Shown here: positions 54,706 to 64,000 of the stretch, piece by piece
How the letters are laid out: every line of letters begins with the position of its first letter
How positions within the stretch are numbered: the stretch's first letter is position 1
Assembly (NCBI GenBank): GCA_032209605.1
Contig: JASFXZ010000001.1
Span: 17,998,256 to 18,062,255, forward strand
Direction: 5' to 3'
Length of the DNA: 64,000 nucleotides
Source: Mactromeris polynyma
Lineage: Eukaryota > Mollusca > Bivalvia > Venerida > Mactridae
The notes under the pieces: generated by a model
What the model saw: only the letters and a program-made list of their open reading frames with translations
The model's database searches: none
What the model was told of the DNA's origin: nothing
Position numbers and translations under genes: made by a program

Positions 54706-56795
54706 TGTCAGACCTGACGAAACAAACAAATACAAAGAAAAATACTTCAATCTCAAACACCTCTGCAGGAAAGAAACAAAAATTGCATATCAAAACTATC
54801 TTGAAGACATCCTAAACATAAACAACCAAACACCAGAACACGAGCAAACACAAAACAGACCAAACACCAAGAAACTATATTCTCTTCTAAAACACTCTAA
54901 ACAAGATTCTGTTGGCATTGGTTCACTCAAACAAGACAATAAGTTACACATAGCAGATCAAGACAAGGCCACAGTTTTGAATAAGCAATTCCATTCAGTC
55001 TTCACACCCAAGTCACCCACATCTCTTAAATCACTAGCTGAAATGAAAGTACAGGATATCACAGATACTGGTAGAGAGATCCCCCAACCGTCTTTCAGCC
55101 CTCATGATCCCATAGCTAACATTGACATATCAACTAATGGTATTGAAAAGCTTCTTAAAAACCTGAACCCATACAAAGCTGCAGGCCCAGACCAAATAAA
55201 ACCAATCATACTTAAAAACACTTGCAAAGAAATTGCCCCAATCATAGCAGAGTTGTTCAAAAAGTCACTTCATTCCGGTATCCTACCAAATATCTGGAAC
55301 ACAGCAAATGTAGCCCCCATCTATAAAAAAGGCACCAGGTCAGACCCAGCCAACTACCGCCCTATATCTCTCACCTGTATTCTGTGTAAGACCCTGGAAC
55401 ACATAGTCGCATCTCACATCACAAAACACTTCACTCAATCCAACCTATTTTATGAATTACAGCACGGCTTCAGGGAAAAAAGGTCATGTCAGAGTCAACT
55501 ACTAATGTTAGTCGATGACATCCTCCAGTACCTTAATTTGAAAAGTCAAGTTGATCTTATTCTTCTTGACTTCTCAAAGGCCTTCGACATGGTTAACCAT
55601 GAAAAACTTCTCTATAAACTACATTACTATGGCATCAGAGGTCAAACACTACTATGGATCAAGAGATTCCTTGACAACAGATCACAATCAGTAGTCGTAA
55701 ATGGCTGCACATCAAACTCTATCCCAGTATCTTCCGGTGTCCCTCAGGGCTCGGTCCTTGGACCATTACTCTTTCTTATTTACATAAACGATCTCCCTGA
55801 ATTTGTCAAATCTTCCAAAGTACGACTATTTGCTGATGATACAGCTATCTATCTTGCACTATCTAATTCTTCTCACTCTAGCCTTCTTCAACAAGACCTA
55901 GACCAACTTCAGTTCTGGGAAAATAAATGGGACATGAAATTTAATCCGTCAAAATGCCAAGTCATTCAAATTACAAAACGCAAGACAGTCATACCAACCA
56001 AATACATACTACACAATACAACACTAGAAACAGTAACATCAGCAAAGTACCTCGGCATTACAATATCAAATGACTTAACATGGAACACACACATTGACAA
56101 TATCACAACCAAAGCAAACCAGACACTAGGATTTCTCAGACGTAACATAAAAGTAAACTCACAAAAACTTAAGTCAACTGCATACAAGACACTGGTCAGG
56201 CCCCAGCTTGAATACTGCTCATCTGTTTGGTCCCCTCACGCTAAAACCCAGATTGACCAACTCGAGTCTGTCCAACGCCGGGCTGCTCGCTGGACCATGC
56301 ATGACTACGGCCGAACTTCCAGTGTCACTGACATGATGGACACCCTCAAATGGAGAGAACTTGACCTCCGCCGTATAGACCAACGCCTGATTATGTTCCA
56401 CAACATCTTACATAGCCAGGTAGCCATTCCCATACCTGATTATCTTCTCCAAAATACCAGATCCTCTAGATCCTCTCACTCACAAGCATTCCATCAAATT
56501 CAAACCACAACTGATTACCATAAATATTCATTCTTCCCCAGAACTATTGTCCACTGGAATGCCCTCCCTCAAGACATCGTAACCCTGCCAAGCCCTGAGT
56601 TCAGTCTGGCTGTAAGCCAGACTGAGCACACCTCTCCATAATTCATACCTGCTCTGTTTTTAACCTTTTAACAAAACTTTCTTCATTTCTTTTATACACT
56701 TTTATACTTTGTCTTATTAATTTTTCTTTGTCGGTGACGCGTGTCAAGTCTAAGTCCCCTAACGGGGTTTGACTTTTATGGAAGATAGATAGATA
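54706..56795 (+). mobile_element. 5'-truncated non-LTR (CR1/jockey group) LINE
   Basis: Open reading frame from the 5' truncation point to the stop at 56639-56641, then a 3' UTR. It ends with a small hairpin (AGTCCCC-TAAC-GGGGTTTGACT) and a GATAGATAGATA tail, as in LINEs that end in short tandem repeats and not poly(A). No clear target-site duplication was seen. It sits between the two divergent CACTA genes. Confidence 0.85.
54716..56641 (+). CDS. LINE reverse transcriptase (endonuclease lost)
   Basis: The frame is open from about 54701; the first Met is at 54977. RT motifs in order: NPYKAAGPDQIKPIILKN, NVAPIYKKGTRSDPANYRPI, LTCILCKTLEHI, HGFREKRSCQSQL, LILLDFSKAFDMVNHEKLL (motif A), VPQGSVLGPLLFLIYINDLP (motif B), LFADDTAIY (motif C, FADD) and CQVIQITK...KYLGITISNDLTW. 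The C-terminal domain contains YCSSVWSPHAKTQIDQLESV and QRRAARW, typical of CR1/jockey-type proteins. No internal stop, so the copy is young, but the N-terminal endonuclease is missing and it cannot retrotranspose itself. Confidence 0.92.
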   Translation, partial: DETNKYKEKYFNLKHLCRKETKIAYQNYLEDILNINNQTPEHEQTQNRPNTKKLYSLLKHSKQDSVGIGSLKQDNKLHIADQDKATVLNKQFHSVFTPKSPTSLKSLAEMKVQDITDTGREIPQPSFSPHDPIANIDISTNGIEKLLKNLNPYKAAGPDQIKPIILKNTCKEIAPIIAELFKKSLHSGILPNIWNTANVAPIYKKGTRSDPANYRPISLTCILCKTLEHIVASHITKHFTQSNLFYELQHGFREKRSCQSQLLMLVDDILQYLNLKSQVDLILLDFSKAFDMVNHEKLLYKLHYYGIRGQTLLWIKRFLDNRSQSVVVNGCTSNSIPVSSGVPQGSVLGPLLFLIYINDLPEFVKSSKVRLFADDTAIYLALSNSSHSSLLQQDLDQLQFWENKWDMKFNPSKCQVIQITKRKTVIPTKYILHNTTLETVTSAKYLGITISNDLTWNTHIDNITTKANQTLGFLRRNIKVNSQKLKSTAYKTLVRPQLEYCSSVWSPHAKTQIDQLESVQRRAARWTMHDYGRTSSVTDMMDTLKWRELDLRRIDQRLIMFHNILHSQVAIPIPDYLLQNTRSSRSSHSQAFHQIQTTTDYHKYSFFPRTIVHWNALPQDIVTLPSPEFSLAVSQTEHTSP

Positions 56796-57157
56796 AAACC
56801 CGTTGTACCGTATCGTTCCGTTTCGGGGAACGAATGAAGTTTTAAGAGAAAAACAATATTCTAATAAGTGATTATTAGTAATTTGGGCCGTAGAAAATTA
56901 ACTTTCTCTTTTATAAGTTTTATAAGACTTCACACACGAACACTTTACGACGATTATTTGTAAAGTCGAATTCATGTTAGAATAGTCACTGGGTTTTAAA
57001 CTTAATCGCAATCGGAACATCTCGGAATTGCTAGTCGTTTCATTGGCTAATATTTCCAAATGATTCTGCGCCTTTTTTAAAAGTTTTCCGATTGATTCAA
57101 AGAAGTCTCGAAACAATATTTTTCCGATATCTACTGTGATCATTATTGAATTTAACT

Positions 57158-60100
57158 ATGTATGCTATGGTTGAATGGATTTTGGAAGGCTTGTTTAGTG
57201 TTATAAGTTTGACAGCCATAACATCCCCAAGGAAGGAATTCACGGAGTACAAACCCGGAGATGAGGTGGAAGCAAAATTTCAGGGCAAAATCTACCCTGC
57301 TAAATTGGTAACCATTGGTGGTAAGTTTTCGTTTTATTCTATAAAAAATAAGTTAATAATGCAAAACAGTCTTGTTACATTATGCAGTTTCAAAAGGTTA
57401 ACCATAATTAGAAGCCACATAACAGACAATGACCAAACAAACACTCGCCGACTCGGTTTCTAAGGGCCCGGTTTCTACGGTCCTTGAGTTGATGTTCAAA
57501 CGTCATTAAAGACTTATTATTAATAACACCTTACTCGAAACTTTTGTTATTATTTTTGCAGATAACAATATGTTATTAATCTATGTGGTTTTTTTTGCAG
57601 AAAACAAGAAAGACTTGGAAAAGGGTCTGAATGCTACTAGGTCCAGTACTAAAGCTAAGTCTCAAGGAACGCCTGCAGCAAGTAGTTCAACTTCAAGTAA
57701 GCCGGTTCAAACGTTATTCCAATTTAACCTTCTATTTAAAGATGACTGACAAAAAATAATTTAAGCAGTGAGTTAATGTCAACTTTCGGACTATATGTCA
57801 GATCAGCCGACTGCATTACTCCCATCATTATTTCACAAGTCGGCTGCAACACTTGGTGCCGCTGGTAGCTAAGGTAATATGCTCAGGTAGGCATTCATAC
57901 ACCTAGACTATTGTAGCACTAGGTGAAATGAAGCAATGTGGATTTTTCTGCAAGCTCAGATAAATGGACCAGTGGCACAGACAGGGATTGAACCATGCAG
58001 GGACCTTATGGTCTCAAAAGCGCACTTCCTACTTTTAGCCTAGGCCAGGCCTTCCTGCACTGATAACTGATCATTGCATGTAGATGAGGGGTACATATTG
58101 CTTCTAATTAACAACTCAACAGTTAGACCGAAGATCCGCAACCTTGACATGGAGGTTGTTCAACATCAGTAGTTTCAAAGGTCAAATGTCACCTTGCTTG
58201 TTAACATTAAATTGATTAATGACTATTAGACTGCAGTGGGGACATACATAATTTACAAACATCTCTTGTTAATAAACCATTATTTAAATTATGTTTTTCA
58301 GAAACAGTGCAGCAACGCAAGCATGTTGAAGTTGAACCTAGTTCATCACCAGTGTGTGCTAATATTCCTGATGCTGGTAATTTCATTATTTTCACTTTTT
58401 ATTTGCTTACATAATGTGATATCTGTTGAAACTTTAAATTGCCTAAGTAACACAAGAGAACTTTATCTTAGATATTATAAAATAATTGATACATTCAATA
58501 TGTCATTGATACTCATATGCGAAAGTTGAATCATCAAAATGCTGACTGGTGTGTGATATGAGCCCTTGATTGGTGTGTGATATGAGCCCTATAACGGCAT
58601 AAGTAAGCCCAACTTTGCTGATACATCGTTGTTAAATGAAAAATTATTTTTTATAAAACATATATATTTCAGCCACTATTGATGCACACATCCACAGATT
58701 CTTTGCTAAGAATGTGCTAAGTACAAGCACCCAAGAAGAGACTCCTCAGCCAGCCACTGCAACGAAGACGCTTCAGCCAGCACCCATGAATTCTCCTCAG
58801 CCAGTTGCAACAAAGAAGACGCCTGAGCTCCACAAGAGGTTCCAGTCATCAGAATTTGTTGATAGCAGTAGCAGTGACATCAGTGATGATGACACTGGTG
58901 TCTCTGCTACTGTTCTTACACCTCTGGTAAACATACCGATGAAAGTGCCAAGACAGCAGCTTCCTAAAGACTCCTCCCCCTGCAGACGTGAGGAGTGCAT
59001 TAGAGCGAAGGAAGAGCTGTCAATGCTTAGGGAGCAAGCTGGGGTTTTAGAAGCAGCCAATAGGAAGCTTACTAGAAACAACAAAGGTATTAGTTAAATT
59101 CAGTTGTTTACTTTTATCAAGGTTTGAATAACACGTCAACAGCGAGATGTCCGGAAGCATTTAACATCCAAAAGCACTTAGTATTTCAACAAATCAGAAT
59201 TAACACAACTGTTCCATCAGTTTGTGTATTTATTTTTCAAGCTAAATCCATATTGTTTGTTTGATTGATTTTTACTTTATGCCTTCTTTTTTCTGCCATA
59301 TTTAAGTTTCCTTCAACAGTTATTACTACCTTACCACAAGTCCCAATTTTTATCATCAAATTTCAGTTTTTAAATATACAACAGTCTGCTTCACAACCAT
59401 GTCTACCTGGATGGTCTGTCACCACTGCTAACTACCATTCCACAAGAGGATATGGTCGACCAAGATTTGATAATGCCATATAATATACAGCCCATATATA
59501 TATGACACTTCCTTGGAAATAACCTTTGACATATTTTTTTTTAAGATTTGGAATTAAAGTGCAGTTCAACAGTAATTGAAGCAGCTAATGGTACAGATGG
59601 TAAACTGAAACCTGGGATTGTGTCAGATCGAAGTGCTGCTCGGGAACATAAGGTAAACATTTTTGAATCTAGACTAATAAGCTTAAAACTGTAAAAAAAA
59701 CAACCAAGAAAAGTTAAATTTATAAACCCCATGTGCACAAGTTTATCAAAATAAACAGAAAATACAAATTTCTCCTATGTATCTTGTAACATCAGACATT
59801 AACAAAAATACAATAAAGAAAACAATTAATGTTAATATGCAAAGGATTGTGTTTTAAATGTGTCTCAACTAAGTATGTAAGCTATATGCATTAGTCCAAT
59901 AATGAAGCAACTTCATATGGATACCAACCTAAATGATAGTATTGCATTCTTGTGATCTGAATATGGTAATTCTCTTTTTATTACAGATGGTAGAGCTGGT
60001 GCGAGGCTCATATGTATATTTATACGAAAAGCAGTTGAAGCTTGCCACAGAATCATCTAAATCTATGACAAGCCTTGCGCGTCATCTTGTGGATGTATTC

Positions 60101-60822
60101 TACAGCATTCATGAACAAAAAACTGCTAATTTGACGGGAACAAATGGCCTTAAAGCGTTGGACAAAACCATAGTTGAAGCTATTATTAGTAAGCAAATTT
60201 TAAACAGTGACAGAACATGTCCAGAGTAATTCTGTTTCATCATAATTAAATAATCTTATTTTGACAAGGTACCATACCTTCTCTAACTAGAGTTATGTTG
60301 TTATGTTGAATTAAAACATTACATGCTCAGCTCAATATGAGCATGAAACATATTTCATTTGTTGTGCTGTACATTGTTATTATAACATTCAAGAAGAAAA
60401 CAGATGTAATTTAAAAGGTTCTTAAAGCAGGATGTAGAGAACTTATTTAATGATAATTTTGATATTTTGATCCAAAGTCTGAGCACGCAATTGAGTAGAG
60501 CAAGAAAAAAGTTTTATAATCACTGGGTCTGGTGTCTGTCTCTCAGCACACTTTTTCAATTGTTATACACATTATTTGCTGTAAGAAATTGACAGTCATC
60601 ACAACGCAGAGGGTGATGGCCTATTGTAGGTAGAGGTTGCTAGTGCAGAGTTTGTTTTACCAGTCTAATGTCTGGGAAAGTTTTGTACCATGCTTCTTTT
60701 GTTTTACAGCCTACAGTGTATCCTGCGATAGCTTTAAAAGACAATCACCGGCTGAAATAAAACAGTCCTTACGAAACAAACTTGGATGTTTGAGGGCTCC
60801 ATCCAGAAAAAAAGCTGACTGA
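57158..60822 (+). CDS. CACTA-borne BEN-domain protein, seven exons, 389 residues
   Basis: Exons 57158-57320, 57601-57696, 58302-58376, 58673-59086, 59546-59652, 59987-60188 and 60710-60822. All introns are GT-AG and every junction keeps the frame (1,170 nt). Exon 1 has a short beta-rich module (ITSPRKEFTEYKPGDEVEAK, FQGKIYPAKLV), possibly Tudor/agenet-like. Exons 2-4 are Ser/Thr/Pro/Lys-rich with an acidic patch (DSSSSDISDDDTG) and a short coiled coil (CIRAKEELSMLREQAGVLEA). Exons 6-7 form a BEN-like domain: MVELVRGSYVYLYEKQLKLA, MTSLARHLVDVFYSIHEQ, LTGTNGLKALDKTIVEAIIS, SPAEIKQSLRNKLGCLR, then a basic tail. BEN domains bind specific DNA sites in several animal proteins. Divergent from the transposase; poly(A) signal candidate 61073-61078. 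Confidence 0.72.
57955..58062 (-). repeat. tRNA-like SINE in intron 2 of the BEN gene
   Basis: On the minus strand, TGGCCTAGGCTAAAAGTAGG (A-box-like) precedes GGTTCAATCCCTGTCTGTGCC (B box GGTTCAATCCC) at tRNA spacing. The acceptor stem is not complementary, so this is a SINE or pseudo-tRNA. Confidence 0.5.
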
Positions 60823-62984
60823 AAATATTCTGTGATATATAAGTGTCTGTTTATTTAGGTCTGTCACTTGTTTATATAACAATGTAATATCAAAACACAG
60901 TTTGTTATTATATTAAACATCATTTTTGGATAAAAAGCATAGAATATTGATCAAAACATATCCATTAGTCAACATACTCATTCAACAATTTATTGACTAA
61001 ATACAAAAGTTTATATAAAAAATACAATGTTTGTATTCTCCGGTCTTTGTAAGCAAATGACAGACCTTATTAAATAAACTTTAGTAGCTTAAGAATTACA
61101 CTGGTTTTTTACTTTTGTATTATTTAAGCTGTTTTTTGCATTGAGTGTCATCTATGCATGCAACTGTACATAAATATGTTCTAGTCATCTATTTTTATAA
61201 TGTTTTTGATTTGTTTACTAAATCATCAAGTCCAAAATTGTTGATTTGTATTAATGGACGTGTTGTCTTCTGGGCATTTTTATGTACATAAAAGGTTTCT
61301 AGTCATCTGCTTTTTTATTTGCGTTTTATTTGTTTACTAAATGTCCAAAATTGTTTATTGTTTAACAGCATTAATTTACATTTCACTGTATTGTTTATTA
61401 TTACTCATTATTAAATGTCTGATTTTGATAAAATGATCTCATTTCTATTAGTGCCAACATTATTATTTTGTCCCTAATGCATACTTTTTTTAAAAACAAT
61501 GGAAGCATGTTATATTCATTTTACAGTATTTATCTTTTTGTGCATTATATGTCTGTATATAATATGTTCTTACCTATGTTTTTTATTTATTTTTATTTTT
61601 CTGATACCCTACCCATAAAAGATGTGAGGGTATATTGCTTTTCACATGTTGGTAGGTCAAAACCTGAAGACTAGTCTACTTGTTTCTTATCAATAACTGA
61701 ACAATTAATTAATCAGCAAAACTTCCTATTTATTCAGGTCAAGGTTGCCATTACCCTTTGCTTTTAAATCGGGATATTATTTGGCAGCAAATGGGTCATA
61801 GTAAGTAGGGCTGTAGTGAATACACTATGGGGCGAATACGATACGTATCATGATACAGGGTCACAAATTCGAATATTTATTCATGAATATTATGCCAACA
61901 ATATGTTACAGTCTGTCTAGATTAAAGTGCTTATAATTACTTTATTACTAGTCAATACTAGTGAAATAATAGTTTTACAACACTGTTCAAATGCTTTGGC
62001 TTCATATGAATAGGACAGGAGACACAGTCAACTGTATTGAAGTGTCAAACTGTTTATTAGGTTACGAAATCTGACAATATAACAATCCAAGATGTGTCAT
62101 ATTTTTCACTAGTTCTAGTATAAATAATGCATTGTTGTCTATATTCGGTTCAGGACATGGCGAATAATGAATACAAATCAGATGGAACTGGATTCGAATA
62201 AATCGAATATTTGAATGTATATAATCGCTACAGCCCTAACAGTAAGTCTTACAAACATTTGTGAAATCCTGAATTGATGATTTGTATTTTATAACTTTTA
62301 AAAATTTGCAGTGCCTTTGTTCTCTAGTTAAATTGATTTCGTTATCAATTTTCATTTAATTGTAACATCTAATCCAGACTATTGTCCAGCATTTTAATGT
62401 TCCAAATGGGCGGCATATTAAAACTAAACTGGTTTTTGTCTGGTAAAAGTGTTTTTATGAAGTGCAATCTTTTGTTTACTTTCTATGCTATTGTAATGAA
62501 ACTAGACACACTTATCATATGTCATTAGTCCTAGACAAATTGGTATAACTCAATTATGTTGTGAGTTGTGGTCCTTTTCCACCAATAATTTAACATGTAA
62601 CACAATATGTACTATCAATATCACATCTGAACGGATCTCATTCTTCTTAGTGCTAATACTAGAAATCCATATTTTTATTGTGCCAAATATTGTATACTTA
62701 TTTTTTCAAAATTAAGTTATAATGTTGTTGATTCCTAAAACTTGTTTCTCTTCCATTTTATAAATACAGCATAAGTTATGATGCCAGTCAAAATGCAATA
62801 TGTATTACCTCCATAATGAATTTTTTTTAGACTTGTCTACATGTATATTTTGGTTTCTTTTTTATGTCAATGTTTTGTACTTTTTTATCTGTTATGTTCA
62901 GGTTATGTTCAAAGATAAATAAATATTTTTGCAAATGCCAATAACTCTTTCTTTAAATATTTAACTTCTAGCTATGTGTAATTT
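60823..62984. other. 3' noncoding part of the CACTA element
   Basis: AT-rich, no gene. Poly(A) signals at 61073-61078 and near 62918. A ~75-bp imperfect direct repeat (TTCTAGTCATCT, then TTTTATTTG/TTTTTGATTTG, TTTACTAAAT) lies at about 61180-61230 and 61298-61350. It contains the hAT-like MITE at 61806. Confidence 0.55.
61806..62238. mobile_element. hAT-like MITE (433 bp)
   Basis: The left end TAGGGCTGTAGTGA and right end TCGCTACAGCCCTA are inverted repeats with one mismatch. Flanking 8-mers ATAGTAAG (61798-61805) and ACAGTAAG (62239-62246) match at 7 of 8, the duplication length of hAT elements. No coding capacity. Confidence 0.7.
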
Positions 62985-63460
62985 ATTTGCAAATAAATGC
63001 TTTGCGAAAGCTTTGCTAAGCCTTTGCAAAAGCTTTGCGAATGCTTTGCGAAAGCTTTGCGAAAGCTTTGCGAATGCTTTGCGAAAGCTTTGCGAAAGCT
63101 TTGCGAATGCTTTGCGAAAGCTTTGCGAATGCTTTGCGAAAGCTTTGCGAATGCTTTGCGAAAGCTTTGCATAAGCTTTGCTAACCATTTGCAAATGCTT
63201 TGCGAAAGCTTTGCTAACCATTTGCAAAAGCTTTGCATACTATTTGCTGCAACTATTCTGCAAAGGTTTTGCTAACATAAAAAGTAGTATTTTCAGAAGC
63301 CTGCTAATGCTTTGCGAAAGCTTTGCAAAAGCTTTGCAAGTTTCGTTCCAATTCTACACGCGTGCGGAATATATTCCGCAAATATTTGCTGCAACTGTTC
63401 TGCAAAGGGTTTCGCAAACACTTTGCAAAGGAAATAAATATATTCCGCAAAGGGTATACT
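62985..63460. repeat. Right subterminal array, 11-bp units (GCTTTGCGAAA/T)
   Basis: About twenty 11-12-bp units between 62997 and 63235 alternate GCTTTGCGAAA and GCTTTGCGAAT. Looser TTTGC motifs follow to 63460, including TGCGGAATATATTCCGCA (63364-63381) and TATTCCGCAAAGGGT (63441-63455), which echo the left end. Overlapping frames through the array are repeat artefacts. Confidence 0.9.
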
Positions 63461-63472
63461 TATGCATGGGTA

Positions 63473-64000
63473 TGTCCTGATTCGACTCAGTACGCTCCTT
63501 ACTATATACTATTTGGAAGACATGCAAATCAGCTAGTAGATCATTTACCTACTGAACCTCAAACAAAAACAAAACCTGAATATTTTGTCAAGGAATTATC
63601 AAATAGAAAAATAGCTATGTTTTAAGAGATATACAAACAAATAAAGAAATAAAAGCACCTGTCAATATCAATAGGATGTGAAGATTTTTTGATCCGAGAG
63701 ATTATAGAGCGGAACAAATTACTGGGGGAAACATTAACGAGCCGAGCCATTAACCGACCATGGAGAGAACGATAATGATCAGAAAGCAAACTACAACAAT
63801 AGTGATCCAAATAGTTCTTACATCAACCCAGTTACAGGTAATAAACATCAAACCGGATCAAAGAGAAAATACTTGGTATAGAGCACAGAAGATTTTAAGG
63901 ACAAAAACTGCAAATAATACCAAGATGTATCTAATAAAATGGTCCAATAAACGTTCTTTAAGTTCTTGGATTCCAGAAAAAGATGTTAGAAAAGCGTTAA
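63473..64000 (+). pseudogene. Gypsy integrase C-terminal part with chromodomain-like end
   Basis: Resumes the integrase interrupted at 49909: YAPYYILFGRHANQLVDHLP and YFVKELSNRKIAMF (stop at 63623), a typical gypsy sequence after the DDE core. After decayed sequence (63626-63830), another frame gives NTWYRAQKILRTKTANNTK, MYLIKWSNKRSLSSWIPEKD and a stop at 63998-64000. The Y-x-x-x-KIL...YLIKW...SSWIPE pattern is chromodomain-like, used by chromoviral gypsy integrases for target choice. No 3' LTR is visible before the window ends. Confidence 0.75.

Larger units (their letters stand above)
49910..63470. mobile_element. CACTA (EnSpm)-like DNA transposon with Tnp2-type transposase and BEN-domain cargo, 13.56 kb
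   Basis: Ends: CCCATGCATA at 49910 and TATGCATGGG ending at 63470. The target duplication is GTA (49907-49909 and 63470-63472; if GGG is counted as terminus the duplication is TA). Taking out the element and one target copy rejoins the surrounding gypsy integrase in frame. Inside are TTTGC-based subterminal arrays at both ends, the palindrome GCGGAATATATTCCG near both ends, a transposase on the minus strand and a BEN-domain gene on the plus strand. A LINE, a SINE and a hAT-like MITE are later insertions. A 3-bp duplication and subterminal repeats fit CACTA transposons, although the terminal CACTA itself is absent. Confidence 0.82.

Noticed and set aside
62961..63275. Several KAFAKLSQSF/ALRKLCESFA-type proteins on both strands
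   Set aside because: Artefacts of the TTTGC subterminal array of the CACTA element.

Overview
The window is eukaryotic, AT-rich DNA from an invertebrate animal, most likely a mollusc and probably a bivalve. I infer this from spliceosomal introns, the retroelement mix (DIRS, BEL/Pao, Polinton, gypsy, CR1/jockey-like LINE, piggyBac, CACTA-like), tRNA-derived SINEs and diverged GACCTAGT/TTTGACCC repeats. The species cannot be named from the sequence alone. There are no bacterial operons, CRISPR arrays or rRNA/tRNA genes. Almost all coding capacity belongs to mobile elements, most of them broken.

Layout. 1-9.8 kb: solo LTR (977-1228, CACAT duplication), a SINE, a 419-bp MITE with 30-bp inverted repeats, gypsy fragments, a diverged tandem/inverted repeat, a decayed transposase-like gene ending in a 51-bp minisatellite, and a truncated gypsy copy of the solo-LTR family. 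9.8-19.2 kb: a LINE ORF1 tail, then a DIRS retrotransposon split by a 4.07-kb LTR element with unusual ends (12665-16738) and by a TTAA-flanked piggyBac-type MITE (17531-19086). 19.3-21.2 kb: a foldback element, an LTR fragment and an orphan exon. 21.2-30.3 kb: a Polinton/Maverick DNA polymerase B gene split by a very young BEL/Pao element (21644-27115). 30.3-36.5 kb: small intron-containing genes, the best being a four-exon gene for a secreted/type I membrane protein with 26 mucin-like 16-residue repeats. 36.6-38.5 kb: a second DIRS fragment. 39.7-43.4 kb: a multi-exon BEN-like gene. 44-46 kb: a 131-bp satellite and duplicated coiled-coil pieces. 46.2-48.4 kb: a piggyBac transposase pseudogene. 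48.9-64 kb: a gypsy integrase split by a 13.56-kb CACTA-like element.

The most interesting unit is that element (49910-63470). It has matching termini, a GTA (or TA) target duplication whose removal rejoins the host integrase frame, TTTGC-rich subterminal arrays at both ends, an intact 917-residue Tnp2-like transposase on the minus strand, and a divergently transcribed, fully splice-consistent seven-exon gene for a 389-residue protein with a C-terminal BEN-like domain. A related BEN gene (39.7-43.4 kb) and an orphan first exon (20.0 kb) lie in the same window. I propose that the BEN protein is an animal counterpart of the plant CACTA accessory protein TNPA, which binds subterminal repeats; this is inference.

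The nesting gives a relative history: host sequence, then DIRS, Polinton and gypsy, then Pao, the 4-kb LTR element, the piggyBac MITE and the CACTA element, then LINE and hAT-like insertions inside the CACTA element.
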